Source: Bacteroidales bacterium (lineage in GTDB: Bacteria; Bacteroidota; Bacteroidia; Bacteroidales; P3). Taken from it: a stretch of 64,000 bases of DNA. Position 1 is the stretch's first letter, and each line of letters starts with the position of its first letter. Shown one piece after another: positions 35,455 through 43,380 of the stretch. A program made the position numbers and the translations under genes. The notes beneath the pieces are model-generated. The model searched no databases. It was not told the origin of the DNA and saw only the letters and a list, made by a program, of their open reading frames with translations. The stretch lies in assembly GCA_017454015.1 (NCBI GenBank), contig JAFTDW010000042.1, forward strand, positions 23,647 through 87,646, read 5' to 3'.

Positions 35455-35702
35455 ACAATAGGCTGCCGAAGGCTGCGAACACAAATAGAAATAAAAACAA
35501 GGACAGTGAGCAACCGTAGGTCATGTGGCGAGCCTGCGAATACCTTGAAATCAAAATAATGAAATGAGCAGCACCTATGAAATAAAAACAAGGATAGCGA
35601 ATTGCCGCAGGCTGCGAACACCTATGAAATTAAAATATGGACAGTGAGCAACTGAGGTCATGAGCACCTATGAAATAAAAACAAGGATAGCGAATAACTG
35701 TT
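35455..35702 (+). repeat. Degenerate module C array, coaE-GH3 gap
   Basis: The gap holds at least four partial C units in mosaic combination: GGCTGCGAACACAAATAG or GGTCATGAGCACCTATG left parts joined to AAATAAAAACAAGGATAGCG right parts. The last complete unit (about 35650-35700) ends 2 bases before the next ATG. Forward orientation, same as flanking genes. Confidence 0.78.
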
Positions 35703-38564
35703 ATGGGTAATTTGAGGATTGCTTTGTTTCTTTTGTTTTTGGGTGTTGCAGCCGGTGCTTGGTGCCAGTCGCCGCCGGCGAGCAATGCCGCGCTTGCCGA
35801 CCGCTGGGCGGATTCGGTGCTTGCCACCTTGTCTCTCAAGGAGCAGGTTGCGCAGCTGATGGTGGTGCGCGTGCCGCGCAACATGAACAAGAAGCAGCAG
35901 CGCGAGTTTGAGCACTTGGTGTCGCACCACTCTATAGGCGGTGTGTGTTTTTTTGCGGGCACGAGCGGCGACCAGCTGAGCCAGACGCGCCGTTACCAGC
36001 AGATGGCCGATGTGCCGTTGCTGGTGTGCATTGACGGCGAGTGGGGGTTGGGTATGCGCCTTACGGACTGCTACTCTTTCCCGCGGCAGATGCTTATGGG
36101 GGCTTTGCCGCCCGAGCACGACAGCCTGATATACAAGATGGGCTGCGAGGTGGCAGCGCAGTGCCGCAAGATGGGCATACATGTGGACTTTGCGCCGGTG
36201 GCGGACCTTAACAGCAACCCGCAGAACCCTGTGATAGGCACGCGCTCGTTTGGCGAGGACCGGCGGCGGGTGGCTCGCAAGGCGACGCTCTATGCCAACG
36301 CCTTGCAGGGCGGAGGCGTCCTGGCCACTGCCAAGCATTTCCCGGGCCACGGCGACACGTACACGGATTCGCACCTTGGGCTTCCCGCCATCGACCATTC
36401 AAGGCGCTATATGGACACTGTGGACCTCTATCCTTTCCGCAAGCTGATAGGCGCGGGTGTTGGTGGGGTTATGGTGGCGCATCTCCGTGTGGGGGCATAC
36501 GATACCCTGCGCCCTTCGTCGCTCTCTCCAGCCATAGTGGACACGTTGCTACGAGGGAGGCTGGGCTACAGAGGGCTGGTGTTCACCGACGGGCTGGACA
36601 TGAAGGCGGTTACAAACAGCTATAAGGCGGGTGAAGCCGAGTTGCAGGCGTTGCGTGCCGGCAACGACATACTGTTGCTTCCCCCCGACCCCAAGGAGGC
36701 CATAAAGGCCATAGTGCATGCCGCGCATGATGACGACACGCTGCGCGCCGCCATTGCAGAGCGTTGCCGGAGAGTGCTGAGGGCAAAGTACCGCTACGTG
36801 GTGCATGGGGGCATGGCGCGGCTGTGCGCGCCCGACGCCGCCGACCGCGGCCGTTCGGAGCAGATAGCCTACGAGATAGCGATGCACGGCATCACGCTGA
36901 TAGAGAACCGCGGCGGAGTGTTGCCGCTGAGACAGGACGCCAAGGTGCTAAATGTTTTCGTTAAGCAAGGGCAATTGGAGCTTGCTCCCACTGCCACGGC
37001 GGGCTACGATGCCGTGGTGGTGGACCTCAAAGCCTCGCAGACGCCCGGCAAAGAGGGCTGCTACGGCGTGGGCGCCGACACATGGAGCGCCGTTGCCAGG
37101 CTGGCGCACGGCGACGTGCCCGTGGTGCTGCGCATCTTTGGCAGCCCCTACGTGCTGTCGGGCATGGTAGGCACAGGCATCCTCGACAGCCTCACCACGG
37201 GCTTTGCCGTGGTGATGGCCTATCAGGACCACCCGCAGGTGGTGCAGGCTGCCGACGCGCTGCTCCACAAGCCCATGACGGGCCTGCTGCCCGTGACCGT
37301 TGCGGGTTACAAGGCTGGGTACAACTGGTATACCCGAGGTAGTGCGGGCCAGCCGCAGGCGCAGAGTGCTGCCGTGGACTACGACGCGCGGCTGAGTGCC
37401 GCAGGCATGGATGTGGCGGCATTCCGCCGCATAGACAGCATAGCCCTCCTCGGCATCCGCCAGAAAGCCTACCCGGGCTGCCAGCTTGTTGTGGCAAAAG
37501 GCGGGCAGGTGGTGTACAACCGCTGCTACGGGCGCCAGACCTACGACGAGCATTCTCCCGCTGTGGACACGGCGACCCTCTACGACCTTGCCTCGCTCAC
37601 CAAGGTGGCGGCCACCACGGTGTGTGTGATGCGCCTTGTCGACGCCGGCAAGGTAAAGCTCGACGACCCGCTCTCGCGCTACCTGCCGTACCTTAAGCAT
37701 ACCCGCCACTCCAAGATAACGGTGAAGCAGGCCCTGAGCCACTGCGCACGCCTCAAAGCCTTCGATGCTTACTGGCAGCAGGTGCCGCTCTACAGCAGGG
37801 CGGAGGCCGACACTATGGAGGCGCTCCGTGTCGCCCCGTCGCTCTATGTCGACGCCGACTCGCGGTGGCAGGTGCTCAACCAGATAGCCGCCAGCGAGCC
37901 CAACAAGAAAAAAGGCTACCTCTACAGCGACTTGGGTTTCATGCTGCTTGCCGACATGGTGGAGCATGTCAGCGGGCAGCCCATAGACCTCTTCGCCGAG
38001 CAGCAGTTCTACGCCCCGCTGGGCATGGCAACCACCACATTCACCCCGCTCAGCAACGGCTTCAAGCCCGAGCGCATCGCCCCTACAGAGGTGGCAGAGG
38101 TCTACCGCCACTGCGCCCTGCAAGGCTATGTGCACGACCCCAATGCCGCCGCCATGGGCGGCGTGGCGGGCCATGCCGGACTCTTCTCCTCGGCTTCCGA
38201 CCTCGTCAAGCTCTACCTGATGCTGCTTGCCGGAGGCGAGTACGAGGGCCGCCGCTACCTCTCGCCGCAGGTCATCGACCTCTTCAACACGCGCCATTTC
38301 GCCAAGCAGGGCAACCGTCGCGCCTTGGGCTACGACAAGCCGCTGCTCAGCGACCCCAGCCGCCACTGCGCGCCACAGGCCTCCCAGCGCAGCTACGGCC
38401 ACACAGGCTTCACGGGCACCATGGTCTGGGTGGACCCCGACTACGACCTGGTGTACATCTTCCTCTCCAACCGCGTTTACCCCGATGCCAGGGAGAACCG
38501 CCTCGCCAAACTCAACATCCGCACACTGATACAAGAAGAAATATACAAATCAATAGAGGAATGA
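35703..38564 (+). CDS. GH3 beta-N-acetylhexosaminidase fused to class C beta-lactamase-like domain
   Basis: 953 residues with a signal peptide (about 1-19). The GH3 domain (about 30-370) carries KHFPGHGDTYTDSH near 210-223, the His-loop signature of NagZ-type enzymes that act on GlcNAc-anhydroMurNAc peptides, and DGLDMKAV with the nucleophile region. An intervening GH3 C-terminal domain spans about 380-560. The third domain (580-953) is a penicillin-binding/beta-lactamase fold: SLTK (catalytic Ser, about 629-632), YSD (about 740) and a late HTGFTG motif. Such NagZ-beta-lactamase fusions occur in Bacteroidota and probably recycle or trim peptidoglycan rather than give drug resistance. Residues about 417-435 (LNVFVKQGQLELAPTATAG) are encoded by a degenerate module B. 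The gene's stop overlaps the next start (ATGA). Confidence 0.85.
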   Translation: MGNLRIALFLLFLGVAAGAWCQSPPASNAALADRWADSVLATLSLKEQVAQLMVVRVPRNMNKKQQREFEHLVSHHSIGGVCFFAGTSGDQLSQTRRYQQMADVPLLVCIDGEWGLGMRLTDCYSFPRQMLMGALPPEHDSLIYKMGCEVAAQCRKMGIHVDFAPVADLNSNPQNPVIGTRSFGEDRRRVARKATLYANALQGGGVLATAKHFPGHGDTYTDSHLGLPAIDHSRRYMDTVDLYPFRKLIGAGVGGVMVAHLRVGAYDTLRPSSLSPAIVDTLLRGRLGYRGLVFTDGLDMKAVTNSYKAGEAELQALRAGNDILLLPPDPKEAIKAIVHAAHDDDTLRAAIAERCRRVLRAKYRYVVHGGMARLCAPDAADRGRSEQIAYEIAMHGITLIENRGGVLPLRQDAKVLNVFVKQGQLELAPTATAGYDAVVVDLKASQTPGKEGCYGVGADTWSAVARLAHGDVPVVLRIFGSPYVLSGMVGTGILDSLTTGFAVVMAYQDHPQVVQAADALLHKPMTGLLPVTVAGYKAGYNWYTRGSAGQPQAQSAAVDYDARLSAAGMDVAAFRRIDSIALLGIRQKAYPGCQLVVAKGGQVVYNRCYGRQTYDEHSPAVDTATLYDLASLTKVAATTVCVMRLVDAGKVKLDDPLSRYLPYLKHTRHSKITVKQALSHCARLKAFDAYWQQVPLYSRAEADTMEALRVAPSLYVDADSRWQVLNQIAASEPNKKKGYLYSDLGFMLLADMVEHVSGQPIDLFAEQQFYAPLGMATTTFTPLSNGFKPERIAPTEVAEVYRHCALQGYVHDPNAAAMGGVAGHAGLFSSASDLVKLYLMLLAGGEYEGRRYLSPQVIDLFNTRHFAKQGNRRALGYDKPLLSDPSRHCAPQASQRSYGHTGFTGTMVWVDPDYDLVYIFLSNRVYPDARENRLAKLNIRTLIQEEIYKSIEE
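36951..37007 (+). repeat. Degenerate module B copy inside a coding region
   Basis: The sequence AATGTTTTCGTTAAGCAAGG, then GAGCTTGCT and CCCACTGCCACGGC, aligns along its length to intergenic module B (head AACGTTTTCGTTAAGCAAG, core AGCTTGCT, CACTGCCGC). It is read in frame within the GH3/beta-lactamase gene, without disrupting it. Confidence 0.65.
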
Positions 38565-39397
38565 GCAGGATATTCACATTCATACTCGGTGGTCTCGGCT
38601 GGGCTTTCGGAGGCGTGATAGGCGGGCTCATTGGCGCCGCCGTAGGAACCCGCATCGATTCAATGCAAGAGGCAGAGGCTCGTGTCAACAACCTCGCCTC
38701 GTCGGGTGGGGGAGAGGGCCCCACGCGCCGCAGGCGCTACTCCAACACAGGCAGCAGCAACGACCACGTCGCCGCGCTGATGGTGCTTATCGCCGCCGTG
38801 ATGCGCGCCGACGGCGTGGCGCGGCAGTCGGAGCTCGACTACGTCAAGGCTTTCCTGCGCAAGAACTACACCGACGAGCAGGGCAGGGAAATGCTGCTCC
38901 TGCTGCGCGGCCTGGTAAACCAGCCCGACGACATCGACGCGGTCTCCGTATGCCGCCAGATAAAGGTGAACACCGACTACTCCACGCGTTACCACATCTA
39001 CGACTTCCTTTTCGGTGTCGCTTGCGCCGACAATGACTTCTCGATGCTCGAGCACAGCCTCTTGCAGGATATAGGCCGCGAGCTCGGCATCAGCCACGCC
39101 GACTATGTGGCCATCCGGACGCGGCGAGGCATCGGCGCCCGGCAGCGCACCGGCTCGGGCAGCAGCAGCTACAGCCGCGCAAGCGCCCACAGCCGAGCCG
39201 ACAACTACGCCATGCTCGGCCTACAGCCTTCGGCAACCGACGACGAGGTGCGCCGCGCTTACCGCAGGCTCGCCATGAAGTACCACCCCGACAGGGTAGA
39301 GAGCCTCGGCGAGCAGATGCGCAGCGAGGCCGAAGAGCAGTTCAAGAAAATCAACCTCGCCTACGAAGCCATCAAGAAGGAGAGAGGCCTCAAGTAA
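38561..39397 (+). CDS. TerB-like plus J-domain (DjlA-like) membrane protein
   Basis: 278 residues. An N-terminal glycine-rich hydrophobic segment (LGGLGWAFGGVIGGLIGAAVG, about 9-29) is a likely membrane anchor. A TerB-like helical domain (about 65-180; HVAALMVLIAAVMRADGVA, QSELDYVKAFLRKNY) follows. A C-terminal J-domain (about 210-278; NYAMLGLQPSATDDEVRRAY, KYHPDR with the HPD triad) stimulates DnaK ATPase. The order anchor-TerB-J is that of DjlA. The start ATG overlaps the preceding stop (ATGA), so it is translationally coupled to the GH3 fusion. Confidence 0.87.
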   Translation: MSRIFTFILGGLGWAFGGVIGGLIGAAVGTRIDSMQEAEARVNNLASSGGGEGPTRRRRYSNTGSSNDHVAALMVLIAAVMRADGVARQSELDYVKAFLRKNYTDEQGREMLLLLRGLVNQPDDIDAVSVCRQIKVNTDYSTRYHIYDFLFGVACADNDFSMLEHSLLQDIGRELGISHADYVAIRTRRGIGARQRTGSGSSSYSRASAHSRADNYAMLGLQPSATDDEVRRAYRRLAMKYHPDRVESLGEQMRSEAEEQFKKINLAYEAIKKERGLK

Positions 39398-39424
39398 ATA
39401 ACCTCCAATCAACCGCCCGTGGCC

Positions 39425-40750
39425 ATGGACTCCGACCGCTCTCCGCTCTACAGGCTGCGCCTGCTCCTTGTATACAGAGACGTGCTGCGCAACAAAGTGC
39501 TGCCGCTCACCCGCCTCTATGCGCGCCGTTTTGCCCGCTGCCAGCAGCGGGCCGCCAGCAGCCTGCAGCACAAGGAAAAGCTCCACGTGGCCTTCCTGCT
39601 CTCCACACCCGGAATGTGGAAATGCCACTACCTCTACAAGGAAATGGAGCAAAACCCCCGCTACCACCCCTTTCTGGTACTGCTCCCCTACAGCATGTAC
39701 AAAGGCTACAGCCACGCCCAGGTGGAGGCTATGCTCGAGCGCACACGCCTCTTCGCCGAGCGGCAGGGCTACGATTATGTGATACCTCGCGACATGCATA
39801 CGGGCAAGTGGGACGACATACGCAGCACCCTCAAGCCCGACATAGTGTTCTTCTCCTCGCCATACAAGGACGTTTACCCACAATACTACATCTACCATTT
39901 CCGCGACACGCTGACATGCTACGTCCCTTACGCTTTCTCGTCGCTCAAGGCCTACAAGAACAACTACGACCTGATATTCCACAACCTCGTGGGGCTCTAC
40001 CTCCTCGAGATCGACTGGCACCGCCAGGCCGCAGCCGACAACGCCCGTTGCGGCGCACGCAACGCAGTGGTCAGCGGCTACCCAGGCACGGAAGTCTTTC
40101 TGCGAGGCGACTACAACCCTCGCGACAGATGGAAACCCCAGCCTCTCCCAATGAAACGCGTCGTGTGGGCCCCACACCATCCTGTCGACGACCCCACAGG
40201 CGTGGCCACTTTCCTCACCTACTGCCACTTCATGCTTCGGCTGGCCAATAAATACAGCCAGTCGGTACAGTTCGCCTTCAAACCACACCAGCTGCTCAGG
40301 TTCAAGCTCTCCAAGCTCTGGGGCGAGCAGCGCACCGCAGAGTACTACGACACATGGAACCGTCTGCCCAACGGCCAGCTGGAAGAGTCCGAATACATTG
40401 ACCTTTTTCTCACCTCCGACGCCTTGATTCACGACAGCGGCTCCTTCACCACCGAGTACCTCTTCATGCGCAAACCCGTAATGTATCTCCTGCCCGGGCA
40501 ACAGGCCGCAGAGCGTTTCAACACCTTCGGCTTGCAGGCTTTCCACTGCCACTACCACGGTCAGAGCGAGGCCGACATCGATCGCTTCGTCTCCAACACC
40601 GTGCTGGGCGGCGACGACCCCTTGGCGGGCATCCGCAACGCTTTCTACGGCAAATACCTCGCCCCAAACGGGGGCAGTCTTCCGTCCCGCAATATAATAC
40701 AGATCATCGAGAGAAAAATCCACACCCCGTATTCCCAACATGAGTCTTAA
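39425..40750 (+). CDS. TagB/TagF-like polyol-phosphate transferase, paralogue 1
   Basis: 441 residues. The C-terminal half has signatures of CDP-glycerol glycerophosphotransferases: VVWAPHHPVDD, QFAFKPHQLLR and SDALIHDSGSFTTEYLFMRKPVMYL. The family transfers glycerol-phosphate (or ribitol-phosphate) from CDP-polyol to a membrane-linked acceptor. The N-terminal half (AFLLSTPGMWKCHYLYKEM, LPYSMYKGYSHAQVEAM) is shared with the paralogue at 46094-47425. There are no clear membrane helices, so it is probably peripheral. ATG 39425 is chosen over GTG 39419. The stop TAA (40748-40750) overlaps the first AA of a repeat module, and the next gene starts 11 bases upstream of it. Confidence 0.8.
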   Translation: MDSDRSPLYRLRLLLVYRDVLRNKVLPLTRLYARRFARCQQRAASSLQHKEKLHVAFLLSTPGMWKCHYLYKEMEQNPRYHPFLVLLPYSMYKGYSHAQVEAMLERTRLFAERQGYDYVIPRDMHTGKWDDIRSTLKPDIVFFSSPYKDVYPQYYIYHFRDTLTCYVPYAFSSLKAYKNNYDLIFHNLVGLYLLEIDWHRQAAADNARCGARNAVVSGYPGTEVFLRGDYNPRDRWKPQPLPMKRVVWAPHHPVDDPTGVATFLTYCHFMLRLANKYSQSVQFAFKPHQLLRFKLSKLWGEQRTAEYYDTWNRLPNGQLEESEYIDLFLTSDALIHDSGSFTTEYLFMRKPVMYLLPGQQAAERFNTFGLQAFHCHYHGQSEADIDRFVSNTVLGGDDPLAGIRNAFYGKYLAPNGGSLPSRNIIQIIERKIHTPYSQHES

Positions 40751-41981
40751 CGTTTTCGATAAGCAAGGGTGCAAAGAAACCAACATTCTCTTCGTAACCA
40801 ACAAGAATGTCAACCCCCTTATAGGAGGCATAGAGCGCGTCACCCATGTCCTTGCCAATGCGTTCAGCCAGACCTACGGCTACCAATGCTACTCGGCCTT
40901 CACCCAGCATCTCGCCCCCACGCCGGCGTCGCCGTTCTGCGGAGAATTACTCATCGATTCCGCCAATGTGGCAGGTTCGCTGGCACACTTCATACGCTCA
41001 AACAACATCGACGTGGTCATTGCCCAGGGAGCCGATGCCGCCGTGGGCTCCATAGTCGGCGACATACGCAAGGCTGTCGACAGCCGCGACGGCTGCAAGC
41101 TCCTTTTTGTGTTCCACAACAAACCCGGCTTCGAGCATACCCGCATGAGCTACGAAACGCTGCTTTACAGAATCCTCCACGGACAAGACCTCTCCTACAA
41201 CCTCAAATACCTCCTCTTTCAACTCTTCGGCACCTGCGCCAAGCCCCTGCTCGCGCGCAAGCTCCAGGCCAAGTACAAACCAGCCTGCACATTAGCCGAC
41301 AGGCTTGTCCTCCTCTCACCTCGCTACATCGACAGCTATGCCGCCTGCGCAGGCGTCCGGCCCGACGGCAAATTCGTCGCCATAGGCAACCCCGCGAGTT
41401 TCGACACCAATTTCAACATGCAGCGCTACGACGAGCTGAAACGCAACGAAGTGCTTTTCGTGGGACGCTTCGACGACAAGCACAAGCGGCTCTCACAGGC
41501 ACTCCGCATCTGGCAGCTGGTGGAGCGCGACGGCCGCTTCCCGCAGTGGACACTGCGCATTGTCGGCTACGGCCCCGACGAGTCCTACTGCCGCGCACTG
41601 GCTCGCAGGCTCGCACTCAGGCAAATAGCCTTCATCGGTATGACAGACTCGCGCCCCTACTACACCTCCGCATCCCTCTTCATCTCCACCTCGGCTTTCG
41701 AGGGCTTCCCCATGGTGCTCCTCGAAGCCCTTCAGATGGCCGTCGTCCCTCTGGCCTTCGACTCCTACGGCGCACTTCACGACATAATCAATGACCGCCG
41801 CAATGGCGTGATAATCCCCGACGGCGACCGCCGCGCCTTCGCCGCTCGCCTCATGGAACTCATGGAAAAGCACCGCCTGCGCCGCCAAACGGCGGCGCAG
41901 GCGGTGCTCAGCGTCGAAAAACACTCGCTGCAAAACATCGCCTCCCAATGGAACCGCCTGCTCCAAGAAATACTCCCCTAA
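40740..41981 (+). CDS. GT4-family glycosyltransferase with repeat-derived N-terminus
   Basis: 413 residues. GT-B fold: NILFVTNKNVNPLIGGIERVT at the N-terminal Rossmann start, VLFVGRFDDKHKRL opening the second domain, and SAFEGFPMVLLEAL, the retaining-GT4 EX7E nucleotide-sugar motif. It probably adds a sugar to a surface glycan. The first 14 residues (MSLNVFDKQGCKET) are encoded by a deleted module B (AACGTTTTCGATAAGCAAGG at 40749-40768 joined to the linker CAAAGAAACCAAC). No other in-frame ATG precedes the conserved NILFVTN, so the initiation region came with the repeat. It overlaps the preceding gene by 11 bases. Confidence 0.85.
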   Translation: MSLNVFDKQGCKETNILFVTNKNVNPLIGGIERVTHVLANAFSQTYGYQCYSAFTQHLAPTPASPFCGELLIDSANVAGSLAHFIRSNNIDVVIAQGADAAVGSIVGDIRKAVDSRDGCKLLFVFHNKPGFEHTRMSYETLLYRILHGQDLSYNLKYLLFQLFGTCAKPLLARKLQAKYKPACTLADRLVLLSPRYIDSYAACAGVRPDGKFVAIGNPASFDTNFNMQRYDELKRNEVLFVGRFDDKHKRLSQALRIWQLVERDGRFPQWTLRIVGYGPDESYCRALARRLALRQIAFIGMTDSRPYYTSASLFISTSAFEGFPMVLLEALQMAVVPLAFDSYGALHDIINDRRNGVIIPDGDRRAFAARLMELMEKHRLRRQTAAQAVLSVEKHSLQNIASQWNRLLQEILP

Positions 41982-42138
41982 TCCCCTAAACCCCTTTAAC
42001 CCTCCCAGAAAACCTCAATAGCTTAATTAGACCACGAATATAACAAGATGACCAGTGGCCATTTTGTTATAACGTTTTCGATAAGCAAGAGCAGTGGAAG
42101 CTTGCTTACACTGCCGCAGCCAGAAAACGACTCATGAA
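41982..42138 (+). repeat. Arm D palindrome plus module B, upstream of glf
   Basis: A family E stretch (41984-42003) is followed by arm D (TTAATTAGACCACGAATA, 42023-42040) inside a 33-base near-palindrome at 42039-42071 (TATAACAAGATGACC against its complement, two mismatched pairs). Module B forward follows at 42071-42129, ending GAAAACG then ACTCATGAAATGGAAC. Confidence 0.8.
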
Positions 42139-42162
42139 ATGGAACCTTTCCACCCTCCAAAA

Positions 42163-43272
42163 ATGTACGATTATCTCATAGTTGGTGCCGGACTTTTCGG
42201 CTGCGTCTTTGCTCACGAGGCACACAGGCGCGGCTCCAGCTGCCTGATCCTCGAGCGCCGCGACCATATAGGTGGCAACTGCCACACCAGGCAAATGGCA
42301 GGCATCAACGTCCACTGGTACGGACCCCACATCTTCCACACCGCCGACGACGAAGTGTGGAACTTCATGCTACAGTTCTGCCAGTTCAACAACTACGTCA
42401 ACTCCCCGGTCGCCAACTACCGCGGTACACTCTACAACCTGCCCTTCAACATGAACACCTTCACCAAGCTCTGGCCCGACGTCAAAACCCCTGCCGACGC
42501 GCGCCGCCGCATTGCTGAGCAGCAGGCCGCCAGCATCGGAGCCGCCGAGCCTCGCAACCTCGAAGAGCAGGCCCTCCGTCTCGTCGGCCGCGACATCTAC
42601 CAGCGCCTCGTGAAAGGCTACTCCGAAAAACAGTGGGGGAAGCCGGCAACCCAGATACCACCCTCTGTCATCAAGCGCCTGCCACTCCGCTTCACCTTCG
42701 ACAACAACTACTTCACCGACCCCCATCAAGGCATACCCGTCGGTGGCTACACCCCCGTCTTTGAGCAGATGCTCGGCGGCATCGAGGTGCGCCTCGGCGT
42801 CGACTTCCTCAAACACCGAGACCTCTACATGCCTTTGGCCCGACGCATAGTCTACACCGGCCCCATCGACGCGTGGTTCAACTACTGCTATGGCAACCTC
42901 GAGTTCAGGTCACTCCGTTTCGACCACATACTGATGAAAGGCGTGGACAACTTCCAGGGCAACGCCGTGTTCAACTACACCGACCCCGACGTGCCATACA
43001 CCCGCACCATAGAGCATAAGCACTTCGAGCCTGCCACACTCCCCGACACCGTCGTAAGCTACGAATACCCCCAGGAATGGCGCCACGGCGACAACCCCTG
43101 CTACCCCGTCAACAACCCTCAAAACGAAACCCTCTCGCAACGCTACCGCCTCCTCGCCGCTCAGCACCCCAATGTCTCTTTCTGCGGCAGGCTCGGCGAC
43201 TACAAGTACTACGACATGGACAAGGTCGTCTCCCTCGCCCTCCACCACCCCTGGCTGGAACGTTTTCGATAA
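42163..43272 (+). CDS. glf: UDP-galactopyranose mutase
   Basis: 369 residues. FAD enzyme interconverting UDP-galactopyranose and UDP-galactofuranose. MYDYLIVGAGLFGCVFAHE gives the FAD dinucleotide motif. Other hallmarks are GGNCHTR, the segment HWYGPHIFHTADDEVW, the flexible-loop Arg/Trp region YSEKQWGKPATQIP, YTGPIDAWFNYCYG and GRLGDYKYYDMDKVV. ATG 42163 puts the FAD motif at the usual position; an upstream ATG at 42139 lies in the repeat tail. The last residues ERFR and stop TAA are encoded by the first bases of a module A (43259-43272), so the C-terminus has been set by the repeat. Confidence 0.93.
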   Translation: MYDYLIVGAGLFGCVFAHEAHRRGSSCLILERRDHIGGNCHTRQMAGINVHWYGPHIFHTADDEVWNFMLQFCQFNNYVNSPVANYRGTLYNLPFNMNTFTKLWPDVKTPADARRRIAEQQAASIGAAEPRNLEEQALRLVGRDIYQRLVKGYSEKQWGKPATQIPPSVIKRLPLRFTFDNNYFTDPHQGIPVGGYTPVFEQMLGGIEVRLGVDFLKHRDLYMPLARRIVYTGPIDAWFNYCYGNLEFRSLRFDHILMKGVDNFQGNAVFNYTDPDVPYTRTIEHKHFEPATLPDTVVSYEYPQEWRHGDNPCYPVNNPQNETLSQRYRLLAAQHPNVSFCGRLGDYKYYDMDKVVSLALHHPWLERFR

Positions 43273-43328
43273 GCCGAGCGCAGAGGGTAAATCACGCAGT
43301 GTTTGCGCTATGCCGAGGCGAGAAAACG
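43259..43328 (+). repeat. Hairpin module A overlapping the end of glf
   Basis: AACGTTTTCGATAAGCCGAGCG through GGCGAGAAAACG, followed by the linker AGGGTTTCGAAGAAACCAACG. It provides the last four codons and the stop of glf. Confidence 0.85.
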
Positions 43329-43354
43329 AGGGTTTCGAAGAAACCAACGTTTTA

Positions 43355-43380
43355 GCAATTAGACATTAATGTCTAATTGC
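43355..43380. terminator. Perfect 26-bp palindrome at a convergent junction
   Basis: GCAATTAGACATT followed by its exact complement. It lies between glf (plus) and the next gene (minus), and encodes the last four codons and stop of the minus gene. It is AT-rich without a T-run, so a bidirectional terminator role is plausible but unproven. Confidence 0.55.

Noticed and set aside
37865-38560. Long N-terminal extension of the TerB/J-domain protein
   Set aside because: It overlaps the beta-lactamase-like domain in another frame; the ATG at 38561 with ATGA overlap gives the normal family start.
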